From contig CAJQGR010000003.1 in NCBI GenBank assembly GCA_905477785.1, positions 1 to 44,209 on the forward strand: a DNA stretch of 44,209 nucleotides. Direction: 5' to 3'. Below the pieces are notes generated by a model. The model was not told the DNA's origin, did not search any database, and was given only the letters and a program-made list of their open reading frames with translations. Origin of the DNA: an uncultured Hellea sp. (GTDB taxonomy: Bacteria; Pseudomonadota; Alphaproteobacteria; Caulobacterales; Maricaulaceae). The translations under genes were made by a program, and so were the position numbers. Below are positions 1 to 7,488 of this stretch, in pieces (position 1 is the first letter of the stretch; the number at the start of each line of letters is the position of its first letter).

Positions 1-1
1 A

Positions 2-97
2 GCACCAGATATAATTGTTGCAACACAATATGATGGCAATGGACTAGCTATAAGAGAGGCTAAACTTAGGCCCTACCCACAAAAACCTTTCTATTGA
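2..97 (+). CDS. 3' end of an unidentified gene (partial)
   Basis: An open frame enters from the left edge and ends with TGA at 95-97, giving 31 C-terminal residues that end in LRPYPQKPFY. The stop lies 5 nt before a strong terminator hairpin, which is what one expects of a genuine gene end. The fragment is too short to assign a family. It converges on the TonB receptor gene. Confidence 0.5.
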   Translation, partial: APDIIVATQYDGNGLAIREAKLRPYPQKPFY

Positions 98-102
98 ACA
101 AA

Positions 103-130
103 AAAAAACCGAGGAAAACCTCGGTTTTTT
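103..130. terminator. Bidirectional rho-independent terminator
   Basis: A 12-bp perfect stem (six A, then CCGAGG, pairing with CCTCGG and six T) encloses an AAAA loop at 115-118. An A-run on one side and a T-run on the other let it act in both directions. It sits between the converging gene ends at 97 (+) and 155 (-) and is the clearest terminator in the window. Confidence 0.9.
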
Positions 131-154
131 AGTTACTTAGAATTTAAATTTAAA

Positions 155-2449
155 CTAGAAATTATAGTCCAATTTGAACGTAATATTTCTAGGGCGGGCA
201 TAGATTGCATCGTAAGCAATTCCATCTAAAGCACCACCAGATGCTAATTGAACAAATGTTCTTGCTAATGGCAAAGTACCGCCAATTACTTTAATTCTTT
301 CATTAGTAAGGTTATCTGCAATAATTGATAAACGCCAGTTTCCGTCTTTACTAGCTAGGCCTAAAACACCACCAAGCTTGGTGAAACCATCTTCAACAAG
401 ATTATTATCCAAATTTGTAACTAAGAAATAACTCGAAGACGTATCAACATTGACATTAAAGTCCATTTCTAAACTATCCGAAATATCACGTGTATAATCT
501 AAACCAAAATTAGTTGAAAACTCAGGTGCATAGGGAACTGTAAATCCACTTCTATCACAAAAAGTACCATTTGTTGGCGTCTCTTGATAAGCACATTGGC
601 TATCTGGAAAACTAGTATATTCATAATCGAGGTACGCAGCAGATCCATAAAACTCGAGATTATCACTTATTAAGAATCTTGTGTCAGCCTCTATACCTTT
701 TACTTTAGCAGCGGATGCATTTTGAACTAAAAAGCCTAATACGCCATCAAAGATATTTGTTTGCAAATCGTCATAATCTGTTTGAAATAAGCTAACGTTC
801 ATTCTAGCTCGATCTGAATTGAACTTCATTCCTAATTCATAGTTTGTAGCTTTTTCACCTTCGAATTCAAAAGTTCCTGGGTTACCAATTCCTGGTGTAC
901 CTGGAATTGAATTACTACGAATATCAAATCCACCGGCTTTAGAGCCCTGTGTGTAAGAAGCATGTAACATCATGTTTTCAGAAGCTTTATATTGTAATCT
1001 TACTAAAGGATCAAAACTGTCCTCTTTACGATCACCTGCAATTTCATGAGCACCAACATTTAAAACTCCCGCCCATAACGCTGCTAATGTAGGCGCATTC
1101 GGCGCTGCATTACCTGGTAAAGCTTCGATGTCTAGGTCACGTGAGCCAGATTTATTTTCATGAGAAAATCTTGCACCAGCCGTTAAAGTTAACCTATCAG
1201 ATATATTATAATCACCTTGAGCAAATGCAGAAAATAAATCTGAAGATTGCGCATATTCACGATCCCAATAAGAATCCACTAATAATGATACTGGGGGACC
1301 TGCAAGAGAAAGAAAACTTCCTAAAAAGACCTGGTCAGTAACATCAGCTTTACCATTTTGGTAGAAAACACCAGCAATATAATCTAGTCTTTCTCCGCCC
1401 GGAGAAGCAATTCTAAATTCTTGAGAAAACTGACTGTATTTTTCAGTTTGATTAGTGCCATCAAGTATTTCCAATCCGACATAGTCAACATCTACTGTTT
1501 CTTTAGTGTCATACTCAACATATCCAGTAACAGAGGTTAATGTGTGATTTCCGAAATCATAATTGGCAGTCAAAACACCATTATACATTTCGTTGATACT
1601 CTCAACATCATCACTAGACCTAACCCAATCTTCATTTGTTTCAACAGCTATAGGGCCAGCAAAAACCGCGCCATAGCCATCTTGAGGATTTAAAGCTTCC
1701 ATTGCATAACCGTAGCTATCGAAAGAAGCATATTCTGCCTTAAAGTGAACATCTAAAGGACCACCATCATCATATGCTAGCTGACCGCGGAGATAAAACT
1801 CTTCTCTTGCAGGTTCATTTCTTTGTAAGCGAGTATTTTCTATCCAACCATCCATATCACGATAAGACGCCGTTAAACGTCCATTAAGGTTTTCAGATAA
1901 AGGACCAGATACTACACCTAATATTTGAGTTTCTTCTTGTTCAATTTCATAAGAGGCTGATAATTTTCCCTCAAACTCATCAGTAGGCTTTGCAGAAACA
2001 ACATTAACCGCACCAGCAATCGCATTTTTACCAAATAATGTAGGTTGCGGACCTCTCAATACTTCAACTCTTTCCAAGTCAACCAAAGGAGTTCGAATTA
2101 ACTGACTACGTCCATATGAGATGCCATCAAAATACAAACCAACAGACTGCTCAAACCCCTTATTATTCCCAGTCGTAACACCACGTATCATTAATGTACT
2201 GTCAATTTGGTTTTCTTGAATATTAAAATTTGGAACAGAAGCAGACAAATCCATCATACTATCTATACTTCTATTTTCGATGGTTGCCCCAGATACAGCA
2301 GAAATAGAAATAGGCACTTCTTGAAGCCCCTGCTCTCGCTTTTGAGAAGTTACAATAATTTCATCAAGCGATTGTGCAAATACAGTTTGAGCTGGAACTG
2401 CGATTGAAAGCGCTAATATAGAAGCACTAATTAATTTAGATTTTGTCAT
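155..2449 (-). CDS. TonB-dependent outer-membrane receptor
   Basis: This 764-aa protein is a TonB-dependent receptor that imports a ligand across the outer membrane using TonB/ExbBD energy. The N-terminus is a signal peptide with a likely cut after VFA (about residue 25), followed by a TonB-box-like segment EIIVTSQKRE. The plug domain spans roughly residues 40-160, with VEVLRGPQPTLFGKNAIAGAVN typical of the family split around residues 128-150. The rest is a 22-strand-type barrel ending in an aromatic residue (KLDYNF), as expected for BAM insertion. The start is supported by GGGGAG six nt upstream. The ligand cannot be read from the sequence; the upstream acyl-CoA genes suggest a hydrophobic or acyl substrate, but this is a guess. 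A 14-bp palindrome lies upstream and a strong terminator follows. Confidence 0.93.
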   Translation of the reverse strand: MTKSKLISASILALSIAVPAQTVFAQSLDEIIVTSQKREQGLQEVPISISAVSGATIENRSIDSMMDLSASVPNFNIQENQIDSTLMIRGVTTGNNKGFEQSVGLYFDGISYGRSQLIRTPLVDLERVEVLRGPQPTLFGKNAIAGAVNVVSAKPTDEFEGKLSASYEIEQEETQILGVVSGPLSENLNGRLTASYRDMDGWIENTRLQRNEPAREEFYLRGQLAYDDGGPLDVHFKAEYASFDSYGYAMEALNPQDGYGAVFAGPIAVETNEDWVRSSDDVESINEMYNGVLTANYDFGNHTLTSVTGYVEYDTKETVDVDYVGLEILDGTNQTEKYSQFSQEFRIASPGGERLDYIAGVFYQNGKADVTDQVFLGSFLSLAGPPVSLLVDSYWDREYAQSSDLFSAFAQGDYNISDRLTLTAGARFSHENKSGSRDLDIEALPGNAAPNAPTLAALWAGVLNVGAHEIAGDRKEDSFDPLVRLQYKASENMMLHASYTQGSKAGGFDIRSNSIPGTPGIGNPGTFEFEGEKATNYELGMKFNSDRARMNVSLFQTDYDDLQTNIFDGVLGFLVQNASAAKVKGIEADTRFLISDNLEFYGSAAYLDYEYTSFPDSQCAYQETPTNGTFCDRSGFTVPYAPEFSTNFGLDYTRDISDSLEMDFNVNVDTSSSYFLVTNLDNNLVEDGFTKLGGVLGLASKDGNWRLSIIADNLTNERIKVIGGTLPLARTFVQLASGGALDGIAYDAIYARPRNITFKLDYNF

Positions 2450-2515
2450 AATTTTCTCCCCTTAGAATCTTTGACATCTTTTTATTATATTTTATTAAAC
2501 TATTTCAGATTTTTA

Positions 2516-2529
2516 ATGGTTGCAACCAT
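2516..2529. promoter_or_regulatory. 14-bp perfect palindrome upstream of the TonB receptor, possible operator
   Basis: ATGGTTGCAACCAT is self-complementary over all 14 bp and lies 66 bp before the receptor start codon in an AT-rich spacer. A weaker 9-bp inverted repeat (2533-2541 with 2557-2565) lies next to it, nearer the end of the upstream ligase gene. A short GC-containing palindrome like this fits a dimeric repressor site. The regulator is unknown. Confidence 0.4.
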
Positions 2530-2580
2530 GAAGTAATAATAAAGTAATGACTGTTATATTATTACCACATTAGTTCGGAC

Positions 2581-4254
2581 CTAGTTGTCATGCTTGATTA
2601 ATTTCGCTAATTCACTTCTAACAACTTTATTCATTGCATTTCTTGGTAATGCCTTGATTGTAAGTAATCTTTCGGGCCATTTAAATTTAGCTACTTTTTT
2701 CTCTTCTAAATAAGAACAAATATCCAATAATGTTACCACCTTGTTTTCATGTGGAACTAAAACAGCGCATATTTTTTCACCCATTATATTATCGGGATAT
2801 GCTACCACAACAGCCTCAGCAATATTCTCATGGGAAGAAATTAATTCATCGAGCTCCTCAGGAGAAATATTTACTCCACCACGAACTATGAGTGATTTAC
2901 ATCTTCCTACGAACTTATAAAATTGATTATTTTCATCACTTATCTCAAAGAGATCACCGCTTCTAAAGTACCCATCTATACTAAATGCTTCTTTATTATC
3001 TTTAGGTGACTCATAGTAACCATCAAAAACAGTAGCACCTGATATTAGTAACTCCCCAGGAGTAGACGGTTCAACTATTTCAACTCCTGTTTCAAGGTCA
3101 ATTAATTTTGTTTTTATTTGATTAGATATTCTATTATCCCATTTAAACTCATGTCGTCCAAACCTTGGAAAAAATGAGGCTCTTAACTCCGGATCCGGAA
3201 CATCACTTGGGCTGCTTAAAATTGCCATGCCTTCATTTGAACCAAATATATTTATTATATTAACATCAAATTCATCTTCAAAGCCCTTTACCATTTCTTT
3301 ACTTAAGGGAGCGCTACCGGATCCAATAACACGCAAAGAGGATAAATCAAAGTTAGCCTTAATTTGTTCCTTAATTTGTAACAATCTGGTTAATACAGCA
3401 GGCGGAGCAATTGTATATTCAACTTTTTCATTTTGAATTTGTTCTAAATAAACGTTTGGATCAAATGGGTGATGAAGTATTAACCTACCCCTCAGTTTTA
3501 GCCAATAAAATAAAAATCCACCTATAGCCGCCATATTAATAAAGGGAAAGGGATTCAGCATTACCGCACCATTTTTCAGTCTAATCGCATCTTCACTTGC
3601 AAGAGTTGAAGATAGCCAATGATTATGACTACGAGGAACACCCTTAGATCTACCTGTAGTACCTGAAGTCCAACAAATAGTCATGATATCATTGGCTTCA
3701 ACTTTAATAGAGTTTTTATATTTTAGATATTCTTCAAATCCCTGATCTTTAATTCCAAAATCACCTTCAATACCAAATAATAGCACTCTACAGCTCTTTT
3801 CGAATATAGCTCCTTGAATATTTCCAAAATCTAGATTTTTAAATTCTTTAAAGGCGATATATGCTTTGGGTTTTATAATGTCGCCAATGAACTTTAATTC
3901 ATGATGACCATATTCGATTGCCACTGGGCTAATTATTAATCCAAGCCGCGATGCAGCTAAATAAACTAATACAATTTCTACTACATTAGGCATTTGTAAA
4001 ATAACTTTATCATTTTTACGCAAACCATTTTCATATAGACAATGAGCTATATGCTCCACATGTGCCTCTAATTCAGAAAAAGATAAGCGGAGCGTATCAC
4101 CAGAAACCATTTTATCACGGTTAATTGGATCACATATTGCCAATGAATTTGGGTTATCTTTAACAGCAGATTCAAATATAGAATTTAGGGTAACCTCTCC
4201 CCACCAGCCAGCCTTTACGTATTTTGATATGATATCTGGTGATGTTGTTTGCAT
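2581..4254 (-). CDS. Acyl-CoA synthetase / AMP-dependent ligase
   Basis: This 557-aa protein is an ANL-superfamily enzyme that activates a carboxylic acid via an acyl-AMP to its CoA thioester. The adenylate-forming P-loop reads WTSGTTGRSKGVPRSH (about residues 194-209). Downstream are the YFRSGDLF segment with the ATP-ribose-binding Asp and the hinge region GRCKSLIVRGGVNISPEE. The C-terminal catalytic Lys lies in PRNAMNKVVR. The start near MQTTSPDIISKYVKAGWWG resembles 2,3-dihydroxybenzoate-AMP ligase and cyclohexanecarboxylate-CoA ligase types, so an aromatic or cyclic acid is possible; the substrate is not determined. It is the second ligase of this locus and follows the thiolase-like gene with a 51-bp gap. 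Confidence 0.88.
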   Translation of the reverse strand: MQTTSPDIISKYVKAGWWGEVTLNSIFESAVKDNPNSLAICDPINRDKMVSGDTLRLSFSELEAHVEHIAHCLYENGLRKNDKVILQMPNVVEIVLVYLAASRLGLIISPVAIEYGHHELKFIGDIIKPKAYIAFKEFKNLDFGNIQGAIFEKSCRVLLFGIEGDFGIKDQGFEEYLKYKNSIKVEANDIMTICWTSGTTGRSKGVPRSHNHWLSSTLASEDAIRLKNGAVMLNPFPFINMAAIGGFLFYWLKLRGRLILHHPFDPNVYLEQIQNEKVEYTIAPPAVLTRLLQIKEQIKANFDLSSLRVIGSGSAPLSKEMVKGFEDEFDVNIINIFGSNEGMAILSSPSDVPDPELRASFFPRFGRHEFKWDNRISNQIKTKLIDLETGVEIVEPSTPGELLISGATVFDGYYESPKDNKEAFSIDGYFRSGDLFEISDENNQFYKFVGRCKSLIVRGGVNISPEELDELISSHENIAEAVVVAYPDNIMGEKICAVLVPHENKVVTLLDICSYLEEKKVAKFKWPERLLTIKALPRNAMNKVVRSELAKLIKHDN

Positions 4255-4288
4255 TAATTAAGTCCGTAAATAATTCAAGTTCCTGATA

Positions 4289-4332
4289 AATTATATTATT
4301 GATTTTTATAAATATAAATCAATAATATAATT
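4289..4332. repeat. Perfect 17-bp AT-rich inverted repeat over the thiolase stop codon
   Basis: Arms 4289-4305 and 4316-4332 are perfect inverted copies (left arm AATTATATTATTGATTT) with a 10-nt loop. The right arm is inside the last codons of the thiolase-like gene and the stop lies in the loop. On the minus strand it would form a long, AT-rich hairpin at the end of that message. There is no clear U-run, so it may protect the 3' end or modulate read-through rather than terminate. Confidence 0.5.
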
Positions 4333-5853
4333 ATAACCTTTATCATGAGAAAATTCAGCAGTTTTTCCAACAACATCCCCATTAGTAGCGAGAAGTTTCA
4401 ACATATCAGTACTGTTAGGTTTTATTTTAGCGAGTATTCTTCCTCGTTCATTTTTAGCAATAACATAGCCTGACTGAGGAATATCTCTATTATACTCTAG
4501 ACAGAAACCTTCTATATTAGCTTTGCAATTTTCATTTAGTAAATTGATAACAGGTCTATTATCAATAAAATTCTGAATGTCTTGATTATCAATTATTGAC
4601 CAATTATCAGGAACTAAAGTGGAGTAAATACCCGCTGATTCTTTGCTCATAAAGCCTCCATTAGCTAAAACTAGCCCGAAAGAACCCCTATTCTTTCTTA
4701 ATCTTTCAACCAAAGCAGCTATTCCATGAGAAGAATAATTATTTCCCGGTCCGCCAAAAAAAGGGAGGCCACCCGTTTCAGTTAAACATTCTTGAATTGG
4801 ATCAATCTCTAATGCCTCTGCAGCTAAAATTAAAACTATTGGAAAACAGCTATAAATATCCCTGTAGGTAATATCTCTCGCTTTCAGATTAGAGATACTC
4901 AAAACCTTATTAATAACTAAATCTATAGCATCCGATTTAGAAATATCTGGTCTTTGTGTCACAAATGTATCATCAATGTTAGAGTATCCATGTAAATAAA
5001 CCCATTTATCCTGATGTATAGATAGTTCTTTTGCTTTTCTAACAGTTGTAATTATTATTGCAGAAGATTGATTTACGGAGTCTTGAGCTATACTCCATTT
5101 TAAATAATTATTGTATAATCTATAGTTGTATTTTGAAGGAGTGGATAAGAAAGATGGAGAAAGGTATTTTGGAAATTGAGCATACTCATTCTTAGATGCG
5201 ACTTCGGATAATTTAGAAAGAATTTTACTTGTATATTTTTCATATTCAGAAATAGACATTTTAAGCCTAGATCGAAGACCTTCTTCCATACTTGCATATG
5301 TCTGTGGAGGTAGGCCCAAACCGTTTTTTATTTCATACTCAGTTATAAAATCTATTTTTGGTCCATTGTCCAACACCTTAAAATCAACGTCAGATGCCCA
5401 TTCTAGTACAACTCCAGACTTAACGGCTTTTTTAAGTGCGCCATTTACCTCGCCTCCTGCCAAAACGGCAAACTCTATTTCTTTATTATAAAGTTTTTCT
5501 GAAATTTTTGAAACTTGAAGTTGGGGCTGTTCTCCACCTGCGCTTGTATACATCACCTTTTGAGGTTTAATTTTTAAGGCCTGCATGACAGCAGCAGGCA
5601 AATTAATAATTTTTCCAAAAGGATTATAAGACATTGGTAGAGAGTCTGAAAATGTTCTTATTATAGAAGCATAGTCTATCTCTTCTCTTAAATCGAGATC
5701 AGAAACATCACTCAGTGCAACTTCAATTGCTTCTTTTATAATTTCAACTGGGTTTGGTGCATCATTTGAATCTTTACCATTCCAGTTCTTAACAACTTGT
5801 CCAACACCGACAATAATTGGAAGATTATCATTTATATCCGTATTAATGATCAA
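4306..5853 (-). CDS. Thiolase-like acyl-CoA acyltransferase (SCP-x/acetyl-CoA acetyltransferase type)
   Basis: This 515-aa protein belongs to the thiolase superfamily, in the long branch commonly annotated acetyl-CoA acetyltransferase. Recognisable blocks are PIIVGVGQ at the N-terminus, a YSCFPIVLILAAEAL block about residue 338, and LPFFGGPGNNYSSHG followed by LANGGFMSKE. At the usual nucleophile region the sequence reads TSAGGEQPQ with no Cys, which is normal for this branch but leaves the chemistry uncertain. A C-terminal extension of about 90 residues follows the thiolase core. Its first codons overlap the stop of the upstream ligase by 4 nt (ATGA), so translation is probably coupled. The likely role is thiolytic or aldol-type cleavage of a beta-keto or side-chain acyl-CoA made by the neighbours. 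Confidence 0.82.
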   Translation of the reverse strand: MIINTDINDNLPIIVGVGQVVKNWNGKDSNDAPNPVEIIKEAIEVALSDVSDLDLREEIDYASIIRTFSDSLPMSYNPFGKIINLPAAVMQALKIKPQKVMYTSAGGEQPQLQVSKISEKLYNKEIEFAVLAGGEVNGALKKAVKSGVVLEWASDVDFKVLDNGPKIDFITEYEIKNGLGLPPQTYASMEEGLRSRLKMSISEYEKYTSKILSKLSEVASKNEYAQFPKYLSPSFLSTPSKYNYRLYNNYLKWSIAQDSVNQSSAIIITTVRKAKELSIHQDKWVYLHGYSNIDDTFVTQRPDISKSDAIDLVINKVLSISNLKARDITYRDIYSCFPIVLILAAEALEIDPIQECLTETGGLPFFGGPGNNYSSHGIAALVERLRKNRGSFGLVLANGGFMSKESAGIYSTLVPDNWSIIDNQDIQNFIDNRPVINLLNENCKANIEGFCLEYNRDIPQSGYVIAKNERGRILAKIKPNSTDMLKLLATNGDVVGKTAEFSHDKGYNYIIDLYL

Positions 5854-7487
5854 TTTAAATTTTTTGCCATTTTACCAGCGCGGTCACGTAGTACCTTTTT
5901 TTGAATTTTTCCTGTAGCTGTAAGTGGTAATTCTCCAAAAACAACTTTTTTAGGACGCTTAAAGCGAGCCATTTTATCCAGACAAAAATTAATAATTTCT
6001 ATTTCTTTAGCATCTTGCCCTAACTTTAACTCTACAAATACGCAGGGAACCTCTCCCCACTTTTTATCAGGCATTGCAACAACTGCTACTTCTTTTACAG
6101 ATGGATATTGGTAAATTACTTTCTCTATTTCGACCGATGAGATATTCTCTCCACCCGATATAATTATATCTTTAGCTCTATCCTTTAGCTCAATATAACC
6201 ATCTGAATGAATAACACCGAGATCACCAGATCCGAAATATCCGGACTTAAAAGCCTGCTCCGTTGCTTTATGATCTTTGAGATAACCCTTCATAACTGTG
6301 TTTCCACGTATGAAAATCTCACCCATAGTTATTCCATCATGTGGAACAGACAAGCCATTATCATCAATTACCTTCACTTCTTCTGTCATGCTAAATCGAA
6401 CGCCTTGACGAGATTTCAAACGCGCTTGTTCAGTTATAGTTTTTTTAGACCAATCATCTTGCTGCGCAGACTGGAGAATGTGTCCATATGTTTCAGTTAA
6501 TCCATAAACATGGGTTACATTAAAATTAAATTTTGACATCTCCTCTAGAACACTAGCGGCAGGTGGTGCTCCTGCTGTCATTACCTCGACATTGTTATCA
6601 AATATAATTTGAGATTCCTCTGGCGCTGTAGCAAGCATATTTAATACAATAGGAGCCCCTCCAAAATGAGTAATATTATGTTTTTTTATAAGTTTAAAAA
6701 CTTCATCTGGCGCAAAGGCTCGCAGACAAACAGTAGTTCCTGCCATTAATGTAATAGTCCAAACATGACCCCAACCATTGCAATGAAACATAGGCACGGT
6801 GTATAGGTATTTCGGGTGCATAGGAAGCCCCCATGAAGCTGCAGTTCCCATGCTCATGAGATAAGAACCTCGATGATGGTAAACAACTCCTTTAGGGCGA
6901 CCTGTTGTACCAGAGGTATAATTTAATGAAAGTGCTTGCCACTCATCATCAACAGTAAAGAAAGATTTGCTCTTATAATCACAATTGAGAAGATCCTGAT
7001 AGGGCGTAAATTTATTAGGTAATTCAGGCTTATTTTTAGCCGACGGATCATCAACTATAATAATTTCAGGTTTAGTTTTAGAAATTGATAAAGCTTTCTG
7101 TAAAACAGGCCATAACTCTCTATCTACGATAAAAATTTTACACTCAGAGTGATCAATTATATATCCAATAGTATTAGCATCTAAACGAGTATTAATTGTA
7201 TTAAGAACAGCTCCAGACATAGGAACTGCATAATGAGCTTCAAACATCTCAGGTGTATTAAATGTTAATAAAGAAACAGTATCATTTTTTCCTATACCCC
7301 TACTTTTAAGAAATGCTGCGATACTTAAACATCTTTTGCGTATTTGTTCCCAGTTATAGTTCACATCATTATAAATTACTGCCGTTCTTTCAGGATATAT
7401 ATCTGCAGTCCTATTCAAAAAAGACAGCGGTGTTAAGTTAACGTAATTAGCATTATTTTTTTTTAAATTTTCGAAATCTAAAGGCAT
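5850..7487 (-). CDS. Medium-chain / DmdB-like acyl-CoA ligase
   Basis: This 545-aa ANL-superfamily ligase makes an acyl-CoA via an acyl-AMP. The P-loop is LNYTSGTTGRPKGVVYHHRG (about residues 190-210), followed by TVPMFHCNGWGHVW, which is characteristic of the AlkK/DmdB group. Further motifs are VYGLTETYGH, YFGSGDLGVIH and the hinge RAKDIIISGGENISSVE. The catalytic Lys near the end is in LPLTATGKIQKKVLR. The group includes fatty-acid ligases and methylmercaptopropionate-CoA ligase (DmdB); the sequence alone does not decide between them. It is separated by 1 bp from the upstream HAD-ECH gene and overlaps the thiolase gene by 4 nt, so it is a central operon member. Confidence 0.9.
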   Translation of the reverse strand: MPLDFENLKKNNANYVNLTPLSFLNRTADIYPERTAVIYNDVNYNWEQIRKRCLSIAAFLKSRGIGKNDTVSLLTFNTPEMFEAHYAVPMSGAVLNTINTRLDANTIGYIIDHSECKIFIVDRELWPVLQKALSISKTKPEIIIVDDPSAKNKPELPNKFTPYQDLLNCDYKSKSFFTVDDEWQALSLNYTSGTTGRPKGVVYHHRGSYLMSMGTAASWGLPMHPKYLYTVPMFHCNGWGHVWTITLMAGTTVCLRAFAPDEVFKLIKKHNITHFGGAPIVLNMLATAPEESQIIFDNNVEVMTAGAPPAASVLEEMSKFNFNVTHVYGLTETYGHILQSAQQDDWSKKTITEQARLKSRQGVRFSMTEEVKVIDDNGLSVPHDGITMGEIFIRGNTVMKGYLKDHKATEQAFKSGYFGSGDLGVIHSDGYIELKDRAKDIIISGGENISSVEIEKVIYQYPSVKEVAVVAMPDKKWGEVPCVFVELKLGQDAKEIEIINFCLDKMARFKRPKKVVFGELPLTATGKIQKKVLRDRAGKMAKNLN

Positions 7488-7488
7488 A

